Shown here: positions 32,195 to 44,592 of the stretch, in pieces
How positions within the stretch are numbered: position 1 is the first letter of the stretch
Layout of the letters: each line of letters opens with the position of its first letter
Assembly: GCA_009192285.1 (NCBI GenBank)
Contig: WBVU01000011.1
Coordinates: 1,050,668-1,114,667, forward strand
Direction of reading: 5' to 3'
Length of the DNA: 64,000 nucleotides
Source of the DNA: Morchella semilibera
Taxonomy: Eukaryota; Ascomycota; Pezizomycetes; Pezizales; Morchellaceae
Notes under the pieces: model-generated
Told to the model about the DNA's origin: nothing
The model's input: only the letters and a program-made list of their open reading frames with translations
Databases searched by the model: none
Position numbers and translations under genes: made by a program

Positions 32195-35133
32195 TTTGAG
32201 GACTGCTTCTGAAATCAGTGGAAACTCCCGGCGAGGGGGTGGGGGGAGGGGGAGGGGGAGGGGGAGAGAGAGAAAAGAGAGGACGAACAAAGGAAATATC
32301 GGAGGTTCTTATATATATATATTCCTATATAAAGCAAGTAAAACCCATGGCTGACCCACTATAAACCAGCAGCCAATCAACCGCAGCATCTCAGTAGCAC
32401 ATAAACCCCCTTTTCCATGATTACCTACAGGGATCAGCTTCACCCCCCGTAACCCTAATTTATTAGCAGCGGTGCCCTCCCTGGTCGAGTGATCAATACG
32501 AGCAGTCATGAGCTCATTGCGGAAGCTTTTCTCTCTTTCCCGGCGGTGGGCGGCTACCTGGTTCATGTAGTCAGTTGAGAACATCAATACTGGATATATC
32601 CGATTAGTCTATCCATACCTTTATATATATCCGGTTCCTCATATCTATGATAACGCCCAGCATCCGCATATATACCAACACCCCCAGCATGCTTTTGCCC
32701 TGGTACCTGCAGTTGCATGTACACTAAGCATTCCGGGTGCCGTAGTGTGTTAAATAGAGCAGAGTATCCGCCATACATATATGTCGGACTTTCCTGAGAA
32801 CGGGCGTATAGGGTGTGGGCTCGCCAGAACGAGACTATCGACCACTTCCCGTCTATGGGCATAGCTAATAACTTTGAGCAAACCCCAGCACAGGACACTC
32901 TTTAGTTTAGCTTTGAGATGCTTGCAGATCGTGTATAAAGCCCCCCCCCCCCCCCCGAAAAAGTTCCTCCTACACATGAGCCTCGAACCCAGTTGTCGCG
33001 GCCAAAACCGGTTGCTGGACGGATGCGGAAGCGGAGCGGATAAGGTTTTAACAATAAGTAGCGTCACCTGAGATATGGGTTACCTGGCGGGTTAGCTGGG
33101 GTGGAGGATCGGATGTACCGATCATGCGGTATCACTCAGCTCTGTTCGGCGGTGCTGTGGTGGTGTTTTGGTTGAGGGGAGTTCGTGGGGCGCGCAGGCG
33201 GTTCTGCGTTCTGGAAACAGAGATTGAGAGCCATATCCAGGCTTGGTCAACGCCGTAGTTACTAGTCATAAACAAATCCAGTGTGATTAAACACATCGCT
33301 CTGCTTGATATTCCTCTAATCCCTACATTCCGTCAGATCTGTCCATGCACTACTCTGTAAGGGGGGGGGGTAATATAGAGCAGTAGCGTAAATACAAACT
33401 TTGGCACTGAGATAGGAGCGGCCTGTTTAAATAAGTAGGTACATACATTGCTACTTCCTTGAAGTCTCGCGTACGACCAGTGAGTGGTCTAGCATGTCCC
33501 GGGCACGTACAAGTCCCAAGACAGCGGTTGTATGTCTCGATTACATGTAGGTGAGAAATGATGGTATGGAAGGGGGGTTCAGTAGTAGGGAAGGCTGTAG
33601 TCAGGGTTAGGTGTGATTACGGGCACTTTATAAGTCTAGCGACAGCGACTGGGCAGTTGACTGTCCCTACAAAACGGATTCGAGTGTAGGGTGCAGGGTG
33701 CATTGTGCCTACAGGTGAAAGCACGTCTTGAGCGTGCTTAGAGCCCGTACTCTAGAGTATATACATGCTGTGACCGGTCTACATACACAATACTTTGCAG
33801 CATTCTCCTGTAAGTTATGGTGATACCTTACCTTCGATGGCGGTCGTCGCACATATATGGAGGCACATTCCTCATCGCGCAAGTGGGCACTCAGACCCGA
33901 AACAGGTCCTTAGGCGAACCCGATCTCCAGCTGGCGCAGTAAAAGTTTCTTCTTGCATAGTTCACAAGAAATCACTCGCCTCTGTGTCCCCGCGGTCATC
34001 GGGGGCGTGTGAAGGGACATTGGTACGATTCTCATCGCGGGCTGCTCTGTACATGTATGTAGGTACATGCGTGTCATCGGGGGCAGTACATGTAGGTACT
34101 CTACCTGTGTACGTACCTCGAGTACAAGGCACATTACTTGGCGTTTCGAGCTGCGGAGAAACAACCTCCAATTCGTCGGAGGAGGGTCCTGCGGTTGAAG
34201 AGTAAATAAGACTCAGGGCCTAACAGATATACAACACCAGGGCACCGGGTTTGGAATCGGCCTCTAACGAACAAATAACTACGGGGTGTTTCCGGGTCAT
34301 TTGGAATTCCTCTGTAATTAATATAGCCGGTGGTCGAAGTGTGGGGTGCAGATTGCAGCTACTTGCTTCGGGATCGGGCTTCTATGTACTCTACCTTCTA
34401 TACATGGGCTCTAGATGTACCTGCTCTCGAACCCTACATACATACATACATCATGTACAGCCATGTAGAGTATCCTCGAAATGCGATAAGGAACACGCCA
34501 AGGAAGCCAGCTCCCAAAAATAACAGTAAAAACAGGCTGGGTACATCGAATGTATCGATCCCCTAAATGTACAAGGGTCTCCTCCCTTCTACCAAGGGTT
34601 ACGGTGACACCACAACTGGCAGTTTCGGTGCCGAACGGGTCAAGGGCATTTTCTCTTGGAATCAAGCATTCGAGGGGGCGCTTGCCTGGAGCTTTGAAAC
34701 ACCCACCAGACGGACACTGACAGTTTGGATCAAGGCGGGAAACAAAACCCTGCTCTTCCCTCCACAGCCCCGCCAAACCAAGGAAGAGAAGAGGAACCAA
34801 GAAGCAGAAGAAGAGAAGTATTAGTTACTTTCTTGCTCTCACTCAGGCACAACCACACCTGTCATCCTTCTGTTTCCCCCCCCCCCCCATACCCCAAGTT
34901 TCATTTAGTATTACTTATATACCATATTTCCTACTACTACGGCTCTCGGATCATAGTATTGTCAGCAGCTAAGCTTATAGAGGCGATAACACAGACCTTT
35001 AAGACTTTGTCGATCAGCGGGGAAAAAGATAAAGTCTTGTACTTGCCTACAATCTATCCCCCATACCACCATACTGACTGAGCTATCGTCGTTTATCCCT
35101 CCCTCCAGGACCCAAAAAAAATAATCGAGTCAC
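32195..35133. other. 2.9-kb divergent intergenic region
   Basis: Between the divergent glycosyltransferase and VPS9 genes. GGGGGA repeats at 32235-32270, C run near 32940-32957, motif copies on minus at 33121-33138 (TGAGTGAT-ACCG-CATGAT) and 33961-33978, and TACATGTA palindromes at about 33542, 34052 and 34088. Several short frames, none convincing. A small frame at 34567-34824 is lysine/glutamate-rich with no recognisable domain. Confidence 0.5.
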
Positions 35134-38100
35134 ATGGAGCCTGGTGGGAATCATCAAACAGCAACAGCAGTGGGGAGTAGTAGTAACATTACTCACCCTG
35201 TAGCGAAGGAAAACACTGCCGCTGCCGCTGCTACTGCTGCTAATGCCACTACTACTACTACTCCTGCATCTTCCTCTTCTTCAAATACTGCTGGTGCTTC
35301 TACGGCAGAGCCGCATGGGAGCACCGCTACTAAATCCCTCGATGCAGAAACCACTACCGACAAAGTGCAAGTGTCCACCACGACCACCACCGCATCGGGC
35401 ACGGACGAAGATGAATGGGTATGGTCTAATGGGACAGTTGGCAATACGCCTGCTGCCGATCGGGACGAGCTGCGGTATTCCGACACTGGCAGAAGAGGTG
35501 ATGCTGGTGGTGGTGGTGGTGGTGGCGGCCAAGTAGGAGCTGCAGCAGCTGCAGAAGCAGCAGAAGAAGAAGAGGAAGAGGCCGTAGTGGATGCCTCGAA
35601 AATCTACTCGGTGAATAATGTTGCAGCAAACCTTAGTGGCTCAACCAACAACTCAACACACAACCTGATCCCAACGGCGTCGTCGTCGTCGACGTCGAAC
35701 TTGACAAAAGAGATCTCCTCCCCCGAACAACATCTAGTACCTGAGATCCCCATGGAGTCGAACTCTTCAACTACCGACTATAAACTCGACAACAATGATC
35801 TGCTCTCGTCGGATATTGATATCAACCAGGTCTCCACGCCTGTGCTTGGGTCGGCTACAGACCGTACTCTCCATATGCTCGCAACACAGGTCGCAGGGCT
35901 CTCTATGAACCCAGCGAACCCAGATTCGGCTCCCTCGGACTCTCTAGAACCAGTCCCTGACGAGCCCGAGCTGAAGGAGATTTCACCTCCGACCCCAAGG
36001 AAGGATGATAATACAATTACTATCAGGTCGCCAATATCCCCAGCTTTGCTCCAGACTCTACCGCTGCCCCAACCTCCGCCAGCTCCTCCCCCAAAGGATG
36101 TACCCCCAAAGGACCGAGTCTACCTTGATCCAGCCTCTTTGACACCTGGCCCCAGTAGGTCAGTCTCCCCAACGCGGGATGGCTCTGATCGGGAGTTACC
36201 GAGAAATCCTAGGTCGGGTTCATCCTCAGAGGACGACGAGCCCGGTGACAGCACTCGCTCTGAGATTCACAATATATTCGAGCAGAGCAGCGAGAAGAGT
36301 TCGACATCGCTTGCTCCCTCAACTTCTTCGGTGTCTATAATGCACCCCGTAAGATCCTCCTCGCTGTCCAATGAGGGCGGCAGACCCGCGGACACAACAT
36401 CACCTTCCCAACAGATTTCTCCGCTGGTGACACAAACGTCAAACGTTGCTGGCAAAGCGAGGGAGGAGGTCGTACAGTCGCCGATAGCGACGCAGCAGCA
36501 GCCGCCGCCACCGCCAGGCGAGGACCTGCCGTTCGATTTCCACCGCTTCCTGAGACAGCTCCGGAAGGGCTCCGCCGACCCCGTCGCCAGGTTCCTGTCG
36601 AGCTTTCTGCGCGAATTTGCAAAGAAGCAGTGGATGGTGCACGAGCAGGTCAAGATCGTGCACGACTTTCTGAACTTTATATATGGAAAGATGGAGAACT
36701 GCGACGTGTGGCGCGAAGTGGGAGAGGTGGAAATGGATAATGCGCGCGAGGGAATGGAGAAGCTTGTGATGAATAGACTCTACACGCAGACCTTCTCGCC
36801 GGAGATTGAGCAGGCCTCGCCGCCGAGCGCGGGCGGGTCGCGACGGACTCCGAGTGATGATTTGTTCCCTGGGAGACGGGGGCAGCATCAGGAGGATGTG
36901 GAGAGGGACGAGGTGCTGGCGCAGAAGGTCAGGATCTACGGGTGGATTCGGGAGGAGCATCTAGACATTGGAGACACGGTGAGGGGTGATGGGGGAAGGA
37001 AGTTTTTGGACCTGGCAGTGAATGAGATGGTAAAGATAAAAAATTACAGGGCTCCTAGAGATAAAGTCATTTGCGTGCTTAATTGCTGCAAGGTTATTTT
37101 CGGTGAGCTCTTGATGAAATGGTTGTTTAGGGGAAATACCAATTGCTGATCTTGGGTTCTGGGACAGGGCTTTTAAGACATTCTAATAGCGACGAGAGTG
37201 CGGATAAGTTTATTCCCTTGTTGATTTATGTTGTTCTCCGGGCAAATCCGGAACATCTAGTCAGCAATGTTCAATATATCCTTCGATTTAGAAACCCGGA
37301 TAAGCTTAATGGCGAGGCAGGGTATTATTTAAGCAGCTTGGTATGCTCATTCATGTTTCTTATCACTATCATTACTTTCTCATAAGATTGAGACTCTTTT
37401 AATACTTGGTTATGCTTTTTATAGATGGGTGCGATTCAGTTCATAGAGAACCTTGACCGCTCCAGCCTCACCATTACAGACCAAGAGTTCGAAAAGAATG
37501 TCGAAGCCGCTGTAGCAGCAATCGCTGAACGGCCTCCCCCGTCGCCCCCGTCACCCCCGCAACTTTCACCAAGGAGGCAATTGTTATATAACAATGAAGT
37601 CGTCTCTGAGAAGGGCAGGAGATCTACAGAGGGAAGAAGTTCTACGAGCTCCAATGATTCTTCGAGCGGAGAATCTGATGAGAAGGCCGCCGTTGCTGGG
37701 CTATTAAGAACGATACAGCGGCCCTTAACGACTATTGGGCGTATATTCTCGGATGGAGAGCCATCAAACACTACATTATCCGTAGGCCCAAATAGTGGGC
37801 CAGCTCTGACACCGCGTGGCCGCTCTCCTGGTCCTGGCGCCGAGGATAGCCTGCTCACTGCCGTCGGTGGGCGCGGTCAACACGGTGGGCGGCGAAGACC
37901 CGCAGTCACTGCAGAAGAAGCTGCTGCTCGTCAAGCTAGTGCAGAGACTGAAGAGGCCCGTCGTATCCAAAGAAATGAACACGAGACCGTGGTGGATATC
38001 CTAAAATCGATGTTCCCGGCTTTAGATAAAGAGATTATCGGAGATGTTGTCAGCATGAAGGAAGGGAGGTCGGTTTCTTCCCCCATCCTATGTTCCTCCT

Positions 38101-38314
38101 CGTCGTCCCCGTCCTCCTCTCCCCCCACTTCCCTTGCCCCCTCATCCCCTTCATCCTATGCCCTTGCTTTGAGCTTGTTTGTCCCATTCCGTTTTGTGTC
38201 GAGGAGGTATCTCTCTTTTAGGAAAGGAAGAAGGCTGAGAAAGATTCTGGGCGGGACCGTTTAAATAGGGTTGGTGAGGCTGTTGATGCTTGTTTGGCGC
38301 TGAGCGCAGGTTAG
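35134..38314 (+). CDS. VPS9: VPS9-domain Rab5/Vps21 guanine-exchange factor with C-terminal CUE domain
   Basis: 957 aa from exons 35134-37102, 37168-37340, 37425-38068 and 38227-38314. The first 460 residues are disordered (Ala/Thr/Ser runs, a Gly run at about 127-134, poly-Pro near 320). The catalytic region (about 467-740) begins DFHRFLRQLRKGSADPVARFLSSFLREF (helical bundle) and contains the VPS9 fold: LAQKVRIYGWIREEHLDI, NYRAPRDKVICVLNCCKVIF, then across intron 1 SADKFIPLLIYVVLRANPEHL and YILRFR...GEAGYYLSSLMGAIQFIENLD, where the conserved Asp/Tyr needed for exchange lie. The C terminus has an ubiquitin-binding CUE domain (about 899-950: DILKSMFPALDKEIIGDVV, then VGEAVDACLALS), split by the last intron. 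This VPS9+CUE order is that of yeast Vps9, acting in endosomal/vacuolar sorting. Confidence 0.9.
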
Positions 38315-40255
38315 AAAGATAAAAAATCATTATGGAGTTCATTTTTAAAGTGGTAGCTGGTTGGTTTGGAATTTCTCTATTTTTCTTGTTTTGTGGAGTA
38401 ATAGGGAGCTCCAGGGTTAGTAGGGATAAGGTACAACGGACAGGATAGGGTTGGGATCAGTTAGCTCGTTGCTTGGAAGGCTTCATTCATCATCATCCTT
38501 GTCAGGGTATGTAGCATTTTTGTTTTCAGGTGCATCATCTAGAGTTTGGTAGCATTAATTATTTTCTTATTTTTTTTTTTTCACTTACTTCCATGCCCTC
38601 CCCTCCCCCGCCTTCGATCACTGTCTCACATCTGGCCCTGGTTCCCTTTTTTCAAACCCCTGTCTATTCCTTATTGCGTCTCCTATTCTTCCGATTGGGC
38701 CTCTGTCTGTCTTGCTGGTGGTTTCTGCTCTTCTCCTTCCTCTTTGTGGTGCTGGTGTTTGTATGGAAGGTGCATAATGACGATATGGTGGTACGGAGTT
38801 TTTTTTTTTTTTACAAAGATAAAAAAAAAAAAAAAAAAGAATGGCTGGTTGCATATCACTCATGGTGAATGAATGATTGGCCGTACCGTCCCGTCCGTCA
38901 GTGGGTGGTTGGTAGTAGGTATGGTGGTACATACACAACAATATGGTTATTATTATGTTTCAGTATATATACTAATCCCTTTTTTCTCCCGCGCTTTTTT
39001 TTTCTTTCCCTCCCGTGCGGGGTAGAGGAGAGGTCTGGGGAGAAATTCAGATTTCGACCAGACCAGAGGTAGTAGGGCGGGAAAAGTCGCACATGTCAAA
39101 ACGGTGGTGGTTGCGTGGGTGTGTGTGTGTGTGTCGGCATGGGGTATCACTCGTTCTTGGCGGCGATGATCGGATACTTAAGGCAGCAGCGGATGTACAT
39201 GTATATACATGTATATACATACCGCGAAGATTTGTACGAGGCTGCCGTTGGTTGGTCATATGGTTGAAGGGATTTATCCGTGAAGACTGGTCGTCTACTT
39301 ATGCTTGCAAGTGTTTGGCTTGGGCTTAGTTATGGCCGTTCTGTCACTATAGATGAGAGGAGGTCTTAGGTACCTGTATGTACTTATTCAATGCTGCTAC
39401 GGCTGGTGACTACATGTATATATACTTTGCCTCTGAAGATGAGGGGTCCGTATATGAATGACTTCTAGTGTATACAGAAACCAACCAAAACGCCAAACCT
39501 GAAGGTGTTGCCCGTAACCCAGACGCAATTAACAGGCCAGCGGCACTCAACTGCCTTCTTCGGCTGGCTTGTACTAGGTACATGTAGTCTTTTCCACCAT
39601 ACAAAGGTGGCAACTGACTGTATGTAAAGAAGGATTGACTAAAGTACACACCTGGGTATCTTCGTGAATTAACGTCCACAGCGCCTCTAAGCTCCCTGCC
39701 GTACGTTGGGCATCGCCGGCCATCAGTGAGGAAGTAGAGTCGTCCCTGGAGCTTGTTTTCTGCGTTGTGTGTTGCAGCTACTTCTTGCCCATATGGTCTG
39801 ATACAGAGCCTCTAGATGGGCTGCCTGTGCGCCTCACCCCAACGGGCGGGTGACAGCCAGCTGCTATTGAAACTGGCCAGGGTTGAAGGTACGGAGAGTT
39901 AAGACGCACGCTGCCCCCTCCTTCCAGGAAGTACGGGGGTAGCGTACATGGTGAGCTAGTTGATGCAGGAGCAATTCCGCAAGTAGTGATGGGCACGAGA
40001 CGAGAAGAGACGAAACGAGACTTTCATCTTGGATTAGGCCTTGGAAATCTCGAGACAATGGTCTAGTCTCGTCAAAGCTTTTGGTCATGTGACCTAGTTT
40101 CTGGAGAACCTATATAACCACGAAAGCTAATACAAATTGAGGGCTGTGGAGAAGCTCGAACCGTGGCTGGGGAGTATCATCACTCCCCGCAAGCAGATCG
40201 ATCTAATCTAGATAAGCAGTCCCGCGGTACGCCCATAATCCACGGGACGCCCATA

Positions 40256-40404
40256 CCTGCAACGTGTCTGTGGCCTAACGGTCACGGCACCACACCGTGT
40301 GGGAGATAGGGTCTGCAGCCACTGAGCGAGAGGTTGCAGGTTCCAGCCCGGGGGGTGGGAGTAGCAGGATTGAGGCATTAATAGCTATGCCTGCGTAGCT
40401 TTTT
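40256..40404 (+). ncRNA. possible pol III unit / tRNA-derived SINE remnant
   Basis: A-box-like TGGCCTAACGG at 40271-40281 and B-box-like GGTTCCAGCCC at 40339-40349, 58 bp apart, followed by a T5 terminator at 40400-40404. Between the boxes lies a strong hairpin, CCACAC/GTGTGG. A full tRNA cloverleaf with a matching acceptor stem could not be drawn, so an intact tRNA gene is unlikely; a tRNA-derived SINE or unrelated chance arrangement are the options. Confidence 0.3.
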
Positions 40405-40624
40405 GTCGCCCCGTTTCACTGGCAGTTATACATTTGGTTATTTTTTCCCACGCTGTGGTGTGGTGTGGTGTGTGTTTTTTGCTTGCGGTGGGAGGAGGTA
40501 TACATGTTGGTCTCCCCTAGCCCTGGAACCGTGAAGCCTGAATGTATTTAATCTGACAGCCCACCAAACGCAGCCAACCCTAAACCTAGGGTCCCATGCC
40601 GCCAGACCAGCCGTTATAAACGGC

Positions 40625-40642
40625 CGAGTGATACGCCATGAA
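40625..40642 (+). repeat. dispersed 18-bp motif copy
   Basis: CGAGTGAT-ACGC-CATGAA in non-coding DNA. Confidence 0.68.
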
Positions 40643-40955
40643 TGTCAAGACCGACACGACAACCAGCGAACAAGACAGGGGGCTCTATATGGAATTTGGG
40701 ATTGGCGTGGGTCCTCAAAGTGATGCAACGGCGGTAAAAAAAAACAATAAATTTCGCATCTACTGGCCATCCATGCACTGTGCCCAAAAGTTGTTGATTT
40801 ACACAGATCGAATTGCAGCAGACAGAGAGCTCTTGACTCAATACCTAGAAGAAAAAAAAGAGCTAACTAGGTCTAGGCCGCGGCACCAGTGCATTGTGCT
40901 CGTTTAAGGACATGTATGTTCTGCTTCTGTCTCTTACTAAAGCTACATGTTCCAC

Positions 40956-40973
40956 CGAGTGATACTCCGTGAC
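40956..40973 (+). repeat. dispersed 18-bp motif copy
   Basis: CGAGTGAT-ACTC-CGTGAC, exact consensus, 331 bp from the previous copy and on the same strand. Confidence 0.7.
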
Positions 40974-41877
40974 GCACACTCTCTCGCCATACCCCCCAAA
41001 GAAACCCCCCAGCACCATTTTCCCACCCCACCCCACCCCACCCCACCAGAAAACAAAACAAAAAGTCAACTTCACCATAACCAGTTCACCAAGTCACAGC
41101 ACACGAAAAAACCAAATCACATAGCACATAGCACGTACAAGAACCGCGTCATGTCAATAATAAAACATCTCCTCATCCCCCCCCTTGCTATCTCTCTTTT
41201 TCCCGCCATCCACCATCCACCCCCCATCAGAAACAAAAAAGTACAAGGAAAAATGCTCAAACATCTTCAGAAAGTTGAAAGCAATGTGGCCCATATAATC
41301 TCGCTCGCACGCTCGCACCAATAATCCAGCCCGACGTTGTTCATGAAGAGTAGTACAGACAGTAACGGACCGAGGAAAGGATGGGTAAAGATCGAAGACA
41401 AAAAACCAAAAAACGAGAAGCGCAGCACTGTGTCGCGCAACAAAAACTCAGAAAGAGTGAAATAGAAAAGAAGAAAAGAAGAAAAGAAAACGCAGGAAAC
41501 ACAAAGTACCAAACAATGCACGCAAAAGAAACTTCAACAGAGGGGAGGAAAGAGGGGGAGAAAAAATGGAGAAAAGAAAGAGAAAAAAAAAAGAGAATAT
41601 CGCCTTTATCTATGCTACCAATATCCCTATCATACTCCCAACTAAAAACCCTTTCCCGTTTCCGTAAAAAAGATACAAGTACTCCACCAAATTGAGACAA
41701 AGAGAACTCGTAACTTTCGTTAAAATACTCACCCACCAAAGTGACAAAATTTTTTTCCCCTTCTCACGCATTTACGGCATGAGCGCATTAACCTTCCTCC
41801 TTTCCCCCCTTCCCTTTCGTAACTGCATATCCATATCCCATGTGGTAGTCTCATAACCTACCCGAAGCTCATTATCA

Positions 41878-44592
41878 TCACATCTTTAACCTCCGCTCCT
41901 CACACCCAACACACACCGGAATCTCATTACCGCCCTTCCCCCTTATGAAGAAGCGGCCATCGTCGAAGCCCTTTCCACATTCCTATACCATAATTAGCAT
42001 CGCTTTAAACCGTCAACCCAACGCAGACAAACTTACAGTGCAGCAAAAACACTCCTCATGCCACTCTCCACCCAGGGCCTTCACCACCGTCTCCGTGACC
42101 GGCTTCTTGCACTTCTTACACTTGCCACTATACCTATTCTGGTAGCAGCCTACGCACCACGCATACCCGTCCTTTTCGACGAATCTTGACTCGGAATTGA
42201 ACGGCTATATTCACGTATTAGCAACTACCCAAATCACCCAGATAAAAAGGGAAGGGAAAAAAAAACTCACATCACCACACTCTGCACAGAAGAAATGGCC
42301 GGCATGCCACGTCCCGCCACACGCCACGACCACCTCGCCCTCAATCGGTGTCTTGCAGCTGCGGCACCTCGGCGAGAACAACTCATGGAAGTCAAGATGG
42401 CAATAGAAGCGCACCTTTCCACCCTTCTCACCCTCTGTCTCCAAACGCTTTTTCCTGTGCTCCTCAGGCTCGGGGAAGAAGCCGACGTGCTCCAGCTTCT
42501 CATGGCAATGGTTACAGCGGAAGCACTCCGGATGAAACCTGATTGAAGATGCGGACACGACACGGCCCTCAATCGGGGTGCGGCAGTATGCACATGATGC
42601 TGTGGGGCCACGAGAGTTGAGGTAGCCGCTGGAGTTGCTGCTGCTGCCGCTGCCAGAGGAGTAGTTTGATGACGGCGGTTTTGAAGAGCGGGGGACTGGG
42701 AGGGGGCGGCGTGAGGTGGTTTCAGGCCTAGGTTCGCGGGCAGAGGCGCTACTGGGGGCTTCGTCGGGGACGGAGATAGTGGGGATTGGAGGGGGTGGTG
42801 GAGTGACTTTCTTTGGTTTGGCGTCATCTTCATCAGGGAAACTGAAGGTGGGGATTGGCGGCGCGGGGGCTCGCGGGCCCTCGTCCTCGTCCGGTAAGAA
42901 GAGAGCTGGAACGGGAGGCATTTTAGAGGTTTGGCTAGAGGCTGTAGGGGGCGGTGTAGGCATTGTGACAAGTCCAATTACTGGAGCTGCAGATTGCGGT
43001 TGTACTTGTGCTCCATACCGAGTCCTATTCTTTCGCGCATCCGTATCAGTCCTACCAAATCCTCCACTTCTACTACCCAGCCCCCCAATCCTTTCAATTC
43101 CACCCGTAATAGCAGCCACGTTCTCGTTACTGCCATTCCCAGCTTTAGGCAATGGTCTTCGCCCAAGCTCCTTCAATGCCTCTGCTTCCGCGTCCTCTTC
43201 CTCAGACCCTGACATTGGTGGTGACGGCAATGGCACCGGATTCGTGGTATATTTGACTTTGTTATGCTGAGTCGGTTCCTTCTTATGCGGGTCGATATAC
43301 GCGCGTCTCCCTGGCGCCGAAAAGATCGGTGCAGTCCTCACCGATGACTCCTTCCTTGTCGGCGGTGTCGCTGCCGCACCCGTTGAAGATGACTCCGGCA
43401 CAATTGGCAACTTCGTCGCGGAATCTGACCTCCCCAATGGCACTGACCTCTGACTGGGTGACTTGTTAATTCTTAGTGGGGCCACGTATGGCAGAGGCGC
43501 CGGCGGCAAAGACCTAAAATGCGATGATAATTCCTCCTCAATCTTGGCCGACGCCGACCTTGGCGGCGGATGTGTCGGCGGCATAACAACAGGGCTCGGA
43601 GAAGCAGGTCTTGACAGTGAGGGCAGAGCCCACGAGACAGTCTTCTTTGCGATGCCACCGCCGCTAGACGACGAAGATGACGTGGACGCAGACCCAGATG
43701 AGCCCGTCCTCTCGTGGCGGTTACCGAATTTTGAGAACTCGCGGAAACTGAAAGAGCCCTGCTTCTTCAACGAGTTACCACGCTTCGTCGACGGTGCCTC
43801 CACTGCTGCATCTGTAGAGAATGAGTTCTTTGGCGGTGTATCGCCCATGCGGCCCTCCTGCAGGTCCTTCCCATCCCAACCAACCTCACGCTCTGTATCT
43901 GTTGCCGTCTCCGGAGGCGGCGCAAACGGTTGCGTAGCTGCCGGCGGGACAGAAGCTGTATTGGCTCTTGAGCGTGCTCGTGTGAGGCGCGTGGGCGTTG
44001 ACGACCGCGGTAGTATCGATGACGCAATTGACGGCGCCGAGAACGTCTGGCTCCGCTTATGTGAATTGCGTCTTAGGAGCCAGCTGTCGCGTTTGCCAGT
44101 CTCCTCTGCGGTCTTTGTAGCGCCATCGGGTGAGGATGCGGCTTTATAGATTGCAGGACGCGGCGGCGAAGGGTGTAGGCGCGGTTCGTTGAGCGAGGGG
44201 GCAGCATCCATGAGGTTGACTGAGCTCTGGGGTGTCCATCGCGTCTTTACAGTTGAGAGGGGGCGCGCGCCGATGGGGCGTTGGGGCCGGTTTGAGCGGA
44301 GGTCAGAGAGGTAGGTTTCTGCCGGGTGTGTTAGTCAATTTGGGTGTGCGTGCTTAGGCGGGTTGATGGACGTCATGGACTCGTAACGGGGCCGGTGCGA
44401 GACAAACAAGAGACGGAAAAAGAAATATGGGGAATGAAAATAACGAGGGGGGGGGGCAGGAAGACAGGTGGGGGGATATGTAGATATATGTAGATACATG
44501 TCACTGTATAGAGAGATGCTTGCTGGGCTGGGTATGGTATAAGTACCTAGCTGCTCCTTGGTCATGTACGAAACCCGAGCCTGGTCCGACAT
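41878..44592 (-). CDS. three-LIM-domain protein (fungal paxillin-like)
   Basis: 788 aa from exons 44547-44592, 42271-44318, 42037-42204 and 41878-41982. The N terminus is MSDQARVSYMTKEQLETYL; residues 60-585 are disordered, rich in Ser/Pro, with proline motifs such as PPPPPIPTIS and RRPLPVPRSSKPP that could bind SH3 domains. The C-terminal 200 residues carry zinc-binding LIM modules: LIM1 from 591 (CAYC...HPECFRC..C...FYCHLDFHELF), LIM2 from 667 (CRSC...WHAGHFFCAECG, then across intron 2 PFNSESRFVEKDGYAWCVGC) and LIM3 (CKKC...WHEECFCCTECGKGFDDG...CVGC). LIM proteins of this layout organise actin, polarity and Rho signalling (as yeast Pxl1); the exact ortholog is not assigned. Each LIM is split by introns within a finger. 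Confidence 0.87.

Larger units (their letters stand above)
38315..41877. other. 3.6-kb intergenic region
   Basis: Between the convergent VPS9 and LIM genes. Poly-A near 38821-38838, (GT)n at 39117-39134, a paired TACATGTATATACATGTA near 39195, GAGACGA-type repeats at 39996-40073, a pol III-like unit at 40256-40404, motif copies at 39136 (minus), 40625 and 40956. No protein gene convincingly present; A/G-rich frames near 41341-41739 are low complexity. Confidence 0.5.

Noticed and set aside
38530-38872. Overlapping 108-112 aa plus frames with hydrophobic content
   Set aside because: T-rich low-complexity sequence after VPS9; hydrophobicity follows from Phe/Leu codons in pyrimidine tracts.
42716-44149. 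Plus-strand frames of 184 and 228 aa
   Set aside because: Antisense to the LIM-protein disordered region; composition mirrors its Ser/Pro codons.
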